Source of the DNA: Prunella strophiata
Taxonomy: Eukaryota; Chordata; Aves; Passeriformes; Prunellidae
Direction: 5' to 3'
Assembly (NCBI GenBank): GCA_036583965.1
Contig: JAZBQD010000015.1
Span: forward strand, 66,680,330-66,744,329
DNA length: 64,000 nt
Below the pieces are notes generated by a model. That model saw nothing but the letters and a program-made list of their open reading frames with translations. It had not been told where the DNA came from and made no database searches. Below are positions 45,934 through 60,002 of the stretch, piece after piece. Both the position numbers and the translations under genes were made by a program. Numbering within the stretch: position 1 is the first letter of the stretch; each line of letters begins with the position of its first letter.

Positions 45934-48900
45934 GCTTTGTAGGATGCTTTGTTGCTGATTAACATGCAATGAGAACAAATGGCTTGCAACTGGTACTGGT
46001 GTTTACTTAACTGAGCTCTACAACTGTCCTTCAGTGCTAAGGTGCCAAGCATATGGCAGGCAACTGTTAATTAGGCAAAGCACTTTGATTAATATGTACC
46101 CCCTCCAATATGCTGCACAATTTACTTGATCTCTACTAACTAAAACAATGGCATTTATTCAAGGGTCTACTATTTTCACTGTAAATTTTGCAACCTCTCA
46201 GCCTGTTTCATGCACTAGCAATTTCTTTAGAGGTGGCAATCCTTCAGAGACAGCTGGGGTTGAAAGGTGCTATCTTTCCCTTATGTAAGTTCTTCTTAAA
46301 TCTGGATTTAAAGCCTAAAATCTCAAGGTGCTTCTGGTAGACAGGTAAGAAATTCAGAGACATATAGAACCTCCAGTATACATGAGTGCCTATCCATTAA
46401 ATTGATTTTAGATGCAGTACAAATAAAACCCCAAAAAAACAAAGCAGCAACCCACCTCTAGATTTTCCTAATTTTATTTTTGACACAATGGAAATGTCCA
46501 GCTTAGAAACCTACTGGCCATACACAACCTTTGTAATTAATTAGTAGAGGGAGAATCACCTCCCTCTATGACAGTGCCTCAAATGTGAATGTGCACATAA
46601 TGACACTGTTGTGGGTTTCTTTGTCAAGCCAAAATATTGTTTAACATTAGTATGAAATGGATCTTGTGTGGTGTAATAATATCTAAACTGTGACTTGTTG
46701 TCATATAGATATTCTTAAATATACCTGCAGTACTGATTTTGGAAGCCCACAGTTTTAATGCCTGATGATTAGGTTAAAATGCACTCAAGTCAGTAGAAGC
46801 CTCTATTCACTTTTACATGTTTTATATTTCACTTCCTAAGGTGAAAGTTCTTGTAATTTTCCTTTGTAAAATTTTGTCAAAGTTTTGGTGCTTCATTAGC
46901 GAAAGCCTTATTTCTGTTATAAATTTCTTATATGTTATTGTCGGGTTTTAGTGTTTTGTCTTTTAGCAGATACTGTCCCTAAAAGAAGTAAGTTACTTTA
47001 AGAAACTTTACCTCAATTTTCTTAGAAAGAATGCAGTTCTTCAGTGGAAATTTTTTTGTAGTCCACTAAAAAATAGAAAGAGAGAATCAGATATCCTCAA
47101 AATGAATGCTTGAATGAAAACTATAGTTTTATTGCTGTTTTATTTTAATTCTTTAAACCGTGAAAAATTTCAAAAAATATCTTGATTTTACTTATTGCCT
47201 ATCCTTACATGTGGAAAGAGATCAGGAAAAGCATGTAAACATCCCACTGAGCAAGGCTGTGAATAGTGTTAAAAAAGTAATTTCAGCTGGGCAGCAGGAA
47301 TGCTGAAAAATGCCACACCTTCTTAAAAAAACCCAGTCCTGATATGTTTTTTTCTGACTTTGTTGGACTGGGAAAACAAAAATATTAAAATACATGAAGA
47401 AGCCTTCTGTAAGAAACAGACTAGAATAATGGCAGGTAGGATAGAAAAAAAATCAGACTTTTTAACCATAAGAAAGTTTTTAAAAGATCCAGGATTAAAC
47501 CATCATGAATAGATATGAAGCATATAACAATATTTAGTCTCAATGAAACTTAGGAATCAATGGAGATCCCTTTTTATGTGGAGACAAGTTCAAGTGTTAG
47601 TTTCTGTCATGTCCCTCTTTTTGTGAACTGTATTTTTTTTATTTCCAAATATAGTTTTTTTTTTTTTTATTTTAATGGTTATAGATGCTAACCACTATTC
47701 CATATAAAGTCCATTCTTTTAGAGACAGCAGGTGAAAGCAATAATTTTAATTTTCAATTAAGAAGTGGGATTTATACAGCAACCTTGGCTGGAAAAATAT
47801 TTTTATTTTTTTATCTGTCTTGTCTCATATTTGATAGCATACTTTGGAATGATGGCCTGTTGAAAGAAATGGTTCTATAGGGAAGACCCAATCAGAATGT
47901 AATATAACAAAGCATGAAATTTGATTTTTAAAATTTGTATAAAGTTATTAAAAAATGGAAGGAATACAGTGATTGCCATTGAATTTAAAAAAGTTTTTTC
48001 TTCTGTTGAACTACCTGAGGCTATTTACTGAATGAGTTTTGGGTGTTTTCAGGCTGGTGAGGAGAAGTGGGTGACTGTGCAATATCACAAACTCATCTTT
48101 TTGCTGACCCAAGAACTTGTGAGGAGACAATTCTACTAAATAGAATACATAGCCTGGATTTGATTTGATGTTAGTATTGATCTTCTGAAGGCAAGTTGAG
48201 TACATTTAGGCTTGCTATAAAGATTGTAGATCAGCAGATAATTTTCTGTGTATCTCAGAAAATCTAGATGGATCTTAGGGTTTGGTGCATCCTACAATCA
48301 AAGCCAATGAAGGACAGGATACCTTTTTCTTTTCACACAAGGCACAACAATCTGCACTTAATAATTTTAAACTACAATCATATTAAAAGTGTGATTGTAG
48401 AATTCTTCTAAATAAGCATTTCTTGGTGACATCATGTACCTGTCAGTTTTGTGTCATATTAATTGCATGTGGTTTTTCTGACAATGTTTATGTCAGAAAC
48501 ATATTTCTTCCTGTAGGTGAGGATCAGACTATGTTATAATAGTGTCTCTTTCTGTCCTTAAGATATATAAATCTGTCAATCCCTTTATACTCTAGTCATG
48601 TATGATCTAGGTTTTCTGCTGAGTGGAAATGCTTAGAGCACAGCTAGATGCATTGTAGGTGATTTAAAGGAAAATGAGAAACCTCATCAGAAGCTGTCAA
48701 GGGACCTTTATGGCTTTGGTGTCACAGGATTGAATTGTGAGAACTTTTGTGCTTCTTGTGTGTGCATTCAAAATCTTCTAATCTTCCAGGAAGGCTCTCA
48801 GCATTCGTTTCCCTTTAGACCTGGTATCTCAGAAAAATAATCTCCTTTCTGTGGGCAGTTCAGTACATGGCCATCATGAATTTTGGAGATAAGTTGTGAG

Positions 48901-49309
48901 GCACTTTTAGCATTAGGAAATCTTCTGTAAGATGTGTTCATTCACCACTTTGGCTTTTGGGGTCCTTTCTAGCTGAATTTGTCCAAAGCTCAAATTGAGA
49001 TCAGTAATAGTGTGCATGTCCAGACCCTACTGAGGGGCAAAAGGTTCATGAGAAAAGTTTGCTCTGTTCATGGCCCCAATTCTTGTTTAGCAGGAATCAG
49101 TCTTGCAGTGCTTTAAATCCATAATCAATTGTTCACAAGCACAGGGAAAAGATTGTTCTGTTCTTTGAAGCTGCTTTTTGTATTTGAAGCTGTAATCACT
49201 GTCCCTCCTTTTCTTTAGTCTAACCCCATTCTTTCATGTTTTCTTTCCTAACTGCCTGTTTATACACCTGAATGGGTTATTTATCCTTTCTTCATGCTAT
49301 TGTTGTTTG

Positions 49310-49327
49310 TTTTTTTTTTTTTTTTTT
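49310..49327. repeat. T18 homopolymer
   Basis: Eighteen consecutive T. Simple repeat only. Confidence 0.95.
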
Positions 49328-52300
49328 GTTTGGAAGGTTTCTATGCAAGTAGGTGATCCTAGAACTATAGTTTTGTGATTGATTATTCCTCTCTCAGCTA
49401 AGTACTCACTTTCTCTTATCCTAAAACAAATATCTCAGAAAATATGCTCAGTGCATCTTTTAATTTTCACAGGCAAGCAGCCTCCTGGTAGTGTTTACAA
49501 CTGAGCTTTGCACCTCCTCTGTAGTAGTTTCACCAGGATCATATTTCCCTATTTAGCTTATGAGAATTCTAACCAAAAGCAGCAGCAAAAAATCCTCTAC
49601 TAGGTCACTGACAGTGTGTCTTCCTTACCCAAAAGTCATTATGCTTTATTCTAAAGAGACATATTTTTGTTGCTCACTCTAGATGATGCTATTTCAGATG
49701 TAAAATGAACTGCAAAGTAGGGAGGTAAAGGCAAAAAGAAGAAAAACAGAAGGGGTGGAAGAATGGTATTTTAAAGAAATGTGAAAGTATCACATTCTCC
49801 CTTTCCTTAGTGAAGTTTTGACACTTGCATGGATTTTTTTAGGCATATTGTTTTCTCTTTTACTGCATTCTCTAAATGCATACAAATGTTTGCACACAAA
49901 TCCTTTGCTTGAGGGTTTTCTACATAACTTAGTACCAAGGAATTGCCTTTGCAAGCATTTTTGATACATTTTTTAGGTAATATGCACACCTATTTGACAT
50001 TTGTAATTTTCTTTCACATGGCACTAAGCAGTAGCCTAGTTAAGAGTTCTCCAACCATCCTAACAAATAAGCATCACACAATATAGTGTATTTCAGCAGG
50101 TCATCAGGCTTCCTTACAGACTATGTCACTTAAAATGAGCTGTGTCACCATGCTCTGTAACACTAGCAGGTTAAAGCAGTATTTATATGCTTTATCTGAG
50201 GAAAATAATAAAATAAACAAGAAGAGTCCTAGCTAAACAGATTGTAATACCACTTTTTCATATCCAAGTCATGTTAAATAATTTCTGGAAGAATTCATTC
50301 AAATATTTTAAATAAAATAATTTAATAGAAAAATTGAGATTTTTTTATTACGTGGTCAGTGACAAATTATCTCTCTTGCTGAGAAATGGAATAGCTTGGC
50401 CTGTACAGAACAACACATGCAATATTAAGGTGATACAAATCTGACTTCCATAGAGTTGCTTCTTGCTTACTTACACAATTTAAGCACAGAACATTAATTT
50501 TGAGACCTGTTAAACCTAATGAATGACAAATTAAGTTTCCTCCAGCAACTTTGCCTCTGTGAACACAAGGTAGCTCATATGCTAAGGATCTTGTTGCTTC
50601 CATTGACATGACTTAACTATTTGCTACAAAATTTTACTGTGTTCCAAAACATGTTTATATAGTCAACATTTATGCCTTAAAGCTGCACATTGCCTTGGTG
50701 CACTTTCACCTCAGCAGGCATTTGATTCAAGCATTATCAGAATAGGTTTAGAAAATGTTTCTCTTGCAGAGAACAGTTCAAACAGTGTTTCTTCTGTCTC
50801 AAATAAATCTGATGCTAAATTTCCTTCTCATGTAAATGATGAAATAGATTCTTTAGAGACTATGATTGTGATTCAAAATAATAAAAGCAAATTTTTCCAC
50901 ACAGGCTTAAAAGAGTACCCATCTCATTTTCCTGAATGGATGTCCAAAATAGTTAAGTGTGTTTTGACACTATTAGACTCCACATGAGAGGAACATCAGC
51001 TCTTCGAGGCATTAGCATCAACACTGAAAAGTAGTTATTCCAGAAATTCAGGCAGGGCAGGATTAGGTTTTCCATACATGCAATGTACATTATGCATCAC
51101 ACATTGTCCTTTTCTTTACCTGAAAGGCAACAGTGGAGTTAAAAATGTATTTATTTCAATAGGGATTTGGCATATTTGCTGTGATTGAGGGAGGAAAAGG
51201 CCATCACAGCTACATTACTTAATAACTGGAAAGTGTTAATTATGGTAACAGTCCTTTCTTCCAGTGTGATATTTAATAATTTTGCTAAATAACCCTCATA
51301 AAAACATGCACATTTGTATTCTTATTTGTCAATTTTAAATTCTTTAGTAATGTACATATGTAAAGTTCTTAAGATGGAGTTTAATTTTATTACACATTCA
51401 ATTTAAAGTCTTTTTATGAACATTGAATGAGGAGAATATCCTAGAAATTAATTGTAAGAAATAATTATCTAATTATTATGAATTAGAAATCATGTCAGAT
51501 TTAACTAAGATGATATCCTCTAATTTGCTTTTAAGTCACCATACTTTTCTTCTGCTTCTTGTTGGTGGTTTGTAATGAAGTTTGGTTAAATAAGTGTTAC
51601 TGCCTCTGTGAAACTGACAGGGTGCAAGAGTAAACACAATATTTAGGGTAACTTAAGCTTCTATGTCTCCTGAGACATGAGACACTCTTATGTTACTCTG
51701 CAGTGCTGATTCCTATTTGGCTTTTTGAGATGATACTATTTCTGTATAAATTTAGTTTTGGCTCAGATTTCTTTCAGCTGGAATGATCAACTTTATCATT
51801 ACTGCTATTCTAATTCATCTCTAGGTGTTTGAGTCTTTTGTAGCTGGCACTAATCCCCTGAAGCAGGGAACTTACTTTTCTTAATGTGACTGTGTTAATG
51901 CCAATATAATAACACTAACAGTAGGGAGCCCAGATTCATGTTCTCATTGTGATTAACAGGGATTTAAAGCATTTTTTCCTAAAAGAGATAATTCTTACCA
52001 TTTACAATGTTCTTTTAGACCTTAATTGTTTAGCAAAGGTACCATTGAGGCACCTGACAGCGTTTGCAGTAAATCCTCTGAGGAGACTTCATGCATAGTA
52101 TCTCCAAATTCAAAAGAAACAAACCAAAATATGTTTCAAATCTAGGAACCAGCTCTTTCGTGTCTCCCTGACAGACTGGTGTCACAACCTGGAAGTGGGC
52201 ATGTTGTTCACTATAAATCCTTGTTGGGCTGAACAAAGGCACCAATTCACATGTCAGGGAACTCTTGTACTTTATTGTATCAATTAGCTCCAGCAAGTAA

Positions 52301-55300
52301 CCCTCTATTTAGTTTGTAGAAGTGTTGACTGATAAGCACCCAACTTTTACAAAGAACTTTAACAAGCTCCCAAATCTACAACAAACTTCATGTACAGAGC
52401 AAAGGGTAGAATATGATTGCTCCTCTTGCCAGGATGAAATGAGGGAGGAGAAGAATAAAGACAGAAAGAGACAAAGGGAAGGAAAAAGATCACCAGTCCT
52501 TAGATCCTGCATTCTTCCTGCTGCTGTGGGTGATCTGGCTCTGGGGCTGATAAAAAACAGAGAGCAAGAGACTGATCCACTTCCTTTTATATTTTACCTG
52601 ATGTACTCCTCTTATGTAAAACAAACTTTTCACATCATTTGTGCCTTCCTCTTTGTGAGTGCACAGTCAGCCCCTTAGAGTTCTCCCAGGAATAAGCTGG
52701 GAGAAGTTGGGGGTCTGTGGTGGTCCTGGAGCCCCTTTTACTGAGGTGCCTGGGACTCAATACTTCTCTTGGCACAGGTGCACTGAAACAGGAGTGTCAA
52801 GGCAGGCTTGCAAAGCTAGAAACTGAGAGGGAAGCTGCCTCAAAATAGCTCTGCCTCACCTCCATGGGACTCTTCTCTTCCATCACAACTTTCCTGTTGC
52901 AATAGTTAGAATGTTTGAGACAAAATATGCTTGTGCCTAGTCCTCCACAACTAGCTAGGAAGTCAAGAACATGCACAGCTCTGATGTTGACCAGGGTAAG
53001 TACCTACCAGATCACTATTTATTTGTTCCAAACTGCATACCCCTTTCACTGGACAGTGGTGGTTTTCAGTCTTATTTGTGTAAGTTCACCCTCCTGTTTT
53101 TAGTGTCCAGAGAAGGTGAATGCCTGTGTTTCAGAGGGATGAGTTAACTCATGAATAGGTGCAGCAAAGACACCTTCTCCCTGTCATTGTTCACAGTGTG
53201 GTTTCATTCACTCTAAGTAGTTTTTTTCCTATAAAAATGAGAATGTTTTTTCTTACTGCAAGTCTTCTTGCATGTAGTCCTACTCATTGAGTCCTTCCTC
53301 AATGGCACAAAGAGTGTGGGGCCAGATGAGTAGGAAAGCATCTGGGTTTCCCCAGTGGAAGGCAGATGTGCACTACTTCTTCATGCTGGTATGAAACCAT
53401 TTTACTTCAGGTCCTCCTGAAGCCAAAGGAACTCATTCAAGAAGATAGACAGCACTAATGTATTTTGTTGATTTGGGGTCTTTGTGTGGATGTGTGACTG
53501 CACTGCTAACCACATCTTGTCACACCTGCAGGTGTGCATTTTCTAAGAGGGAAAGGATTCCTCCTGCCCCAGTCTATACTGCTTTCTCCAGAGTGGCATG
53601 CACTGCAGAAATGCACGAAGAGGAAAAATTCCTAGCTGCTAAGTACTGAATTGCTCTTTTTGGATTGCAAGTCATCCTGTCTATATACAATCTGTCTACA
53701 GAAGGAGATATATGCTTTATTTCTCTTGTTAACTGTCACCTGTAGGTTTATAACTGGTTGAGTATTAATTCATTTCACACATACAACTCATTTTTGAAAT
53801 ACAGTATTTGTAAGGAAGCTTCATTTAAGTTACTCCTCCAACCCAAGATGTATGATACTGCAGCTGTCAAAGCCAAGAGCTCAAAAATTATGAATAAGGT
53901 TTAAACCATTCCCTCCTGCTTTTAGGTTATTATAATAAATCAATATTATGGAGGATCTTTTTTATTTATGAGGGTTTTTTTTTTAATAAGATATAATTTT
54001 CTTGCCTTAGAGTGTAATTTTATTTATTTGTTTCATTTTGGTAATTAAGCAAACCCTTCTGGTTCTTGATATTGCATAGATTTAAATCTGCACAAAATTT
54101 CATATTAATATAGATACTGTAAAATATCACTTGTTAATATTTATCTTCTTAAGAATCTTGCATAGATTTTTAAGAATGTTGAGAAAGCTCGAGGAATTGA
54201 GCATGAGAACTAAATTGTTCATACAATTTTAACAAGAGGTTGAACATAGTAATTGGCAGTGCAATAACAGTTCTGCAGTAGTGGTAGAAACTAACTACCA
54301 TGTGCATGCTCTCCTGAATATTGCAGTGCTGTAATATTTGAAAGCAATGTCTTTGAACAAGTCAAACATGCAATATATTTTAATCATTTTGAGCACAAAA
54401 TTCAGTACGAGGTGGCGTAAACTTATGTTCTTGTGTCCTTTAACTGAATGGAGGGAAATTATTTGGAAAAAACAAGTTCTTAGTCCTTTTTTTAACATTG
54501 ACATCTGTTAGTTGTAACTACTTTGTGAACATGCAATCCCATATGTTATTAAAAATATTTTATTTTAATAAGAAATATCAAGGCCCAACAAAATTTGTAT
54601 CTGTCAACATTCTTAATTGGTTTAATGGGATTTGTCACAAGAAAACTGCATTACTTCACATTAACACCATTAAAAAATGGACATCTATGTTTAAATTTTA
54701 ATCAGAACATCTGGAATGCAACCTTGGAATGCAGAATGAAACTGGAAACACTTGCCTTGAAGACTTGTAAAACATATTTGTCAGGCAAGAGAAATTTAAA
54801 AAAAAAAAACCAAAAAACAAACCCATACAAATAAAAAGATCAGGGATTTAAATATATATCACAATTCCAATTCAAAACACTTGAAGGGTTATGCTGTGCA
54901 ACTCAGAAGCTATTCCTTTGTGAGCACATGAAGAAAATCTGGTTTCTAAGACAGTAAATTTCAGTTTTTAGGAATATTATGAGTTAAAAAGTTTCAAAAC
55001 TGCTAGCACCTAAATAATTGAGGTTTGAGGGTTGATTTTTTTACAAAAAGGCCTTCAGAGATGGGGAGGGGGCTTTGTGTAGTTGCTGATGGAGTAAAAG
55101 GATCTCTGGGGGCAAAAGAAACATATAGATTCTATACTACAACAGCTGTTTCTAAACCCACAGACTTTTTCTATTGCCTTGCCTATTCTTTAGGTATTTT
55201 TAAAGCATGTCTTTGTAGTAGGAAATCCCTGCTAACAATGCCAGGTGAAAGCTTACTCTTTCTTTTCTCTTAGAAAAGTAAGTCTTGTGCTACTCACAAT

Positions 55301-55532
55301 ATATAGCAGCATTCATAAAATTTGTTGGACCATGCTTTAAAATGTTTGTATCCTCACTCATTTCCAATTGTCTTCTCTTACATAATGCAGCTTCTGGTTG
55401 GAAGGGACATGTAGAAGCTCTTTTAAAAGAGATTCTGAGGAGCGCATGGGGATGTGATGATATCAAGGGAGGTGGGTTTATTTATGAACTAATGAGCTTG
55501 TTCCAGTTTTTAGTGGAGTTTCTTATATTTAC

Positions 55533-55555
55533 AAAAAACAAAACAAAACAAAAAA
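55533..55555. repeat. Short AAAAC microsatellite
   Basis: A6C followed by three to four AAAAC-type units, ending in an A run. It has the same unit and strand as the large array at 25.4 kb but only about 23 bp, showing the unexpanded state of the motif in this genome. Confidence 0.9.
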
Positions 55556-57395
55556 GTACATTTCAGGGCATAATTTCTTAGTTTTAACATTAGTTATATG
55601 TTATATGTCTCTAAAGGATTCTAATTAGTAGAGTCTTAACCTTGTATTATTTGATGACAACTAGCAATTTAGTTGTTGATGTAGCTTTGTAAATAGTTAC
55701 CTGTTTTTCAGAGAACTGCTTCTATTTGATGAGTATATTTAAATGTTTTATAGAAGCATAGCTCAGACTTGTCAGACAGCGTATTTTGCTCTGTCAATAA
55801 TTAAAAGAGATTAATTAACTGTGAAGTCAACAATTTTTAAGTTGTGTTTTAGCCTCCTGTGTCCTATCAAAAGGCATATGCTTTCTTGGCTGATAAAGAG
55901 CCTATTACAATATACACTGGTAACTTAAAAACATCTGTATTATCATTGATTTTTGTAGGATTCCTAGTGGTTAGGAGATTAATTAATATTTTTATTTTTT
56001 ATTTAATTCAATTTTTACCACAGCACTCCATTTTAGGATTATAGTTGCCTCCTGACTGCAATCCTGGCAACAAAACAAAGGAGAAAATGCCTGCCACTAA
56101 TGAAAAAACTGTTAAGTAATAAATCATAAGTTTCAGTCATTACTCTTGATATAGTACAAAAAAATTAATTGCATGTAAAGTGCATGCCACAGACAAATCT
56201 TACTGGCAGCCTACCTCATTCTGTGTCAGACTACCTCAGTTTTTGTTGCGCTGTTACATCACCTGTGTGTGTCTGTTAGTAATACCTTGTATTTAACTCA
56301 CATGGAGCACGATTCAGCTTCAAAAATCCTTTTACCTGCTTTGTATCTCTTGGTACTGGCACTTCCTATGGGTTTCTCCTGTGCTTTCTCAGGAAAATGC
56401 ACGTATTTTCCCATTATGCATTCTGTAGTCTTGTAAAAAAAACTCCCAAAACAAACCCAGATCTATCAGACAAACTTGCACAGTTGCTTGTGCAGCATGA
56501 ATCCCAAAACCTTGTCAGATTTTTGAGAAACTTCTAAGCAAGTATTTTTTGCAAAGGTACCTGATAATACTCAAAGCAGAAAAATATGTCTCCACTTTAT
56601 AACAATACAGAATATTTTGGGAATATTTTTTGACCTGAGCTTTCTATAAAACTTAAGAGATCACTGAGTGCCAGCTATTTACATGTAAATATACATAAAT
56701 AAGACATCTACTGATTTTTGATATTGTTACAGGATTCTCACGCAGAGTTTCATCTTATTGGTATATTGAGGTTTCTTAGAATTGTAGCAGAACAGGTAAG
56801 AAAGGCCTTCTCAAAGGTGCAATATCTATCTAAATAAGACTTTTGTTAATTGACCTAATGGAAATGAAGTAGAGCTATACCTATGATTAATTTAATGCAG
56901 AATAAGGCATCAGTTTAAAACACTAGGTGGTAAAACAATAAAGCATGAGGGAATGCTAATTTCTAAGTTTGGAGTTTGTTATGTTGGGAGATGAATATCA
57001 ACTCTTTGCAAGATTGAAGTGTTAGAAGTTTTATGCCATTTATGAGATCTCTGGGGTTCAAACAATGTTCATAAGCTAGGAAGATTCATTACATAAATGC
57101 ATGTTTAAAGAATGAAGAAAAGTACCACAAAATTATGCTGCACCATATTTATTTGTAAGTCATTATGTTTTCAAGATTGTATCTGTGATGTAAGGACACA
57201 TCATTTAATATCGCTTGATTATCTTGTCATATCAGGTAAAGAGGTTTTAAATGTGAAAGAGATAGTAAAGTATCACCAAGCATTTTCTCTGTAAGCATGC
57301 TTGTTTGATTATAGTAATAATGAATGTTTGCTTTCCCTGATAATTTCTGCTTAGCTAAATCTATGATTAAAAAAACAAACACAAATTAGTGATTA
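55556..57395. other. Unique sequence, no gene seen
   Basis: AT-rich sequence, short ORFs without domains, no recognised repeats. Confidence 0.5.
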
Positions 57396-58508
57396 GTGCT
57401 ATTGGTCAGAAACAAGCCAGGCAAAGTGTTTAAATATATTAAACCTAATCTCCATCATGCCAGTGATCAGCAGAGTAGCCTACATGCACACACATATTTT
57501 TCCCCCAGTTCCTACAAAATTTCTTCACTTCTGGGGAATACTCTGGATCCAGCTCCCCCTTCAGATTCTTCTGAAACCACCAACCCCTCTAAGGCCTTCT
57601 CTGACACTGATGTTGCTCTGAAAAACCTCATTCAATCTGCAGGGGTAAATATTGTTGAGATTTGTAGTTGCATTAAATGTAGATACACTAAAACTGGTGT
57701 GAAGGGTGAATGAAAGGGAATGTCTGAATGTGGAAGCAAGAAAAAGGTGAGAAAGGTTTTTAGAGTGGCAGGTATAGGTGACACTAGGTTGTCCACAAAA
57801 TACCAGTGGGACAATTCTCAGGGCAACCAGTCTGGGAAAGCAGAGAAGAAAGTAAGAAAAGAAAGCCTGCTCCTAGAGCAGAACAGCCTCAGGCAATTAA
57901 GAAGTAATAAGAAAAAGAAAGAGAGTTGGAGACTTGATGTACAGGAGACTAAAGGAAATTCACAGAAATTAAAGAGAACAAATGCACAAATTTTCTTAAC
58001 CATTATTAGATCAAAACAAGCACACAGTCTCCTGTCTAAGAAAAAAACAAGTTGTAATGAAGGCTTGATAAAAGCTGTCTTGCCTTCCTATGTCATTGCA
58101 TGAAATTCTGGCCAAACCACTGGGTACATACAACTTTTGCCTGTGTGCTGAACAGTCTGCTTGGATGTAAGCATTTCAGGGCATATGAGGGCTTGGCTGT
58201 ATGAGCAACACTGGTTTCCTTTTGAAGTAAAGTGTTTTTTTCCTCCTGCATTGAACACTGCTATATGGTTGCACAAATTTTGCTGCATGTTTTCCTTCAC
58301 TGTGGAAGTGTGTTTTATCTCTTTTAACGGTTGTCAGTATCATTGCTTGAAACAGAAAGTCAGTAGTATAAAAACAAGAGGACTGGCTGGTGCAGCATGT
58401 GTGGATGGTTGTCTTGAGTACTTCACCACAGAGGATGGGTTCCAGAAGACACCTGTGCAAGGCACTGGGCATTTGGAGGAGAAGGTGAATTACTGGATAA
58501 GCATTTAA
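57396..58508 (+). other. Reading frame with few stops, status unknown
   Basis: One plus-strand frame stays open across about 371 codons except for stops at 57711-57713, 58101-58103 and 58149-58151. Roughly two dozen stops would be expected at this AT content. The three open segments (105, 127 and 115 codons) start at non-ATG or arbitrary codons. The first part is rich in S, P and T (for example DPAPPSDSSETTNPSKAF), the middle is rich in lysine because the DNA is purine-rich, and the last is cysteine-containing. No domain or family is recognised. A decayed coding sequence, or an effect of purine-rich composition that lacks the T needed for stops, are both possible. Confidence 0.2.
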
Positions 58509-59930
58509 TGGAGTAAGCCAAGGCAATTAATGCTTGCATATATTAACCAGGTAGGAAAAGTATGTAGATAAAATGAAGCAATGTAATGATTGATAAAATC
58601 TGAGTGTTTTGAGGGAGAATGAAGGCTATAGATTTCAGAAAAAGTTTATAAAACACTCATATTCCAGCATTCCTTTAACCCAAGGGGTGTAACATGAATC
58701 TTTACCTTAAATTGATTGTGGAGGTTTTCAACCCTAAGTAAAACCCAGTTGTGAAGCCTAGAGCATACTTCCATTGTGAGTTTTCAAAGAAAAACCTGAC
58801 TAATAGAGGAAATAATGTTTTCATTACAAGAAAGTATGAATAATAGAGCTATAATGCTGTTGTGTAAGAGGGAAAAAGGTATTTGGTCCTTGTATGAAAA
58901 TTGTTAATCTTTCTGACACCACAGCTGTAAGGACCCATTGTTCATAAAGAAAGTATAAATTCCTGTTGTGGTACATCTGCTTGGGAAAACACAGAGGGAA
59001 TTTGCTCAGCACTTGTCATTAGAAGATGAGAGATTAAATGGGGCCTTAAAAAGGCACATATTTCTGTGAGCAACATTTATATCCTTCCATCACACAGCTC
59101 TACGTTAGAACTCCTAAATCATCTCGGAAGTCAATGATTAGTGAAATTACCTAAGATCTTCTCTTCAATTTATTTATGTTTCATAAGTTTAAAGGAAAGA
59201 CACTTATGCAAACTTTTACAACTAGCCTTTTATATGACAAAGCTGTCAGGGCTGTCTTGGGTGGATATTTTTAAAACCCATGCAGGATTTCAAAAATATT
59301 TAAACTTACTAGATTTTATAAATAATAGATTAGCTCTTCTAAGATGACCTAAGTGTGCTCAGGTTAAAAAATATTCTTCCATTCCAAGAAAAATGCTTAT
59401 GCACAAATTTATTCTTAAACATTTAAAGTAATATACATTCAAAATTAAGGGTATGTTGAAGAGGTTTTGGATCTGACACATATTGTATTCAAGTCAGGTA
59501 CTACATGTATAACAGTGATGACAAGAAGAGTGAAGGTATGTTAGAAAGAGTATTAAACAATAGTCCTGTGAGCACCAGGACTAACAGCCTGATTGTCTGC
59601 AGTTTCAATGTTGTGAGTGTGCATCACTGAATAAGCAGCAATGCCAGATCACTGTGTCCCTTGTTATTTGTGCTCTGTTTACTGCATACATCTCATGGCT
59701 CAGTTTTCCTCCCAAAGTGTGTTCCCAGAAAAACAACTGAGAAGTAAATTGAATTTCTTCATTGTAAGCAATACAGTCATGGCTACCCTATAAACAGGAT
59801 TTTCCTCTATCTCTCTAGCTACTGCTCTGTACCTGGATAGGGGAGATAAAGAGCACCCCATAAATCATTTCATAAGCAGGTGCAAGCAAATGATAATTCA
59901 TGCTGAATAGAACTGATGTGTCCTCTGTGC
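58509..59930. other. Unique sequence, no gene seen
   Basis: AT-rich sequence with short ORFs (58824-59012 minus, 59141-59347 plus) lacking domains. Confidence 0.5.
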
Positions 59931-59933
59931 AAA

Positions 59934-59972
<39 letters not shown>

Positions 59973-60002
59973 ATATATTTTTATGTGTGTGTGTGTGTGT
60001 GT
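59931..60002. repeat. Compound (AAAT)11-(TG)n microsatellite
   Basis: Eleven AAAT units (59931-59974), a short AT-rich link, then about nine and a half TG units (59984-60002). A typical compound dinucleotide/tetranucleotide microsatellite, likely to vary in length between individuals. Confidence 0.95.

Larger units (their letters stand above)
45221..55532. other. Long AT-rich unique stretch
   Basis: No gene, RNA gene or named mobile element was recognised in these 10.3 kb. Simple repeats are T23 at 45911-45933, T14 at 47655-47668, T18 at 49310-49327 and an A-rich patch at about 54798-54822. The 118-codon ORF at 52322-52678 is charged in the middle but has no domain. Two stretches at about 52680-52870 and 53270-53650 are less AT-rich but not identifiable. 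Confidence 0.5.

Noticed and set aside
52322..52678. 118-codon ORF with charged centre
   Set aside because: The charged part comes from a purine-rich patch (GAGGAGAAGAATAAAG). No family resemblance.
55390..55450. Possible CR1 word GGTTGGAAGGGACATG
   Set aside because: The neighbouring sequence does not continue in the CR1 order on either side, so a single short match is not enough.
58161..58526. Overlapping 115- and 116-codon ORFs on opposite strands
   Set aside because: They cannot both be coding, and neither shows a domain. The plus-strand frame is kept only as part of the low-stop observation at 57396-58508.
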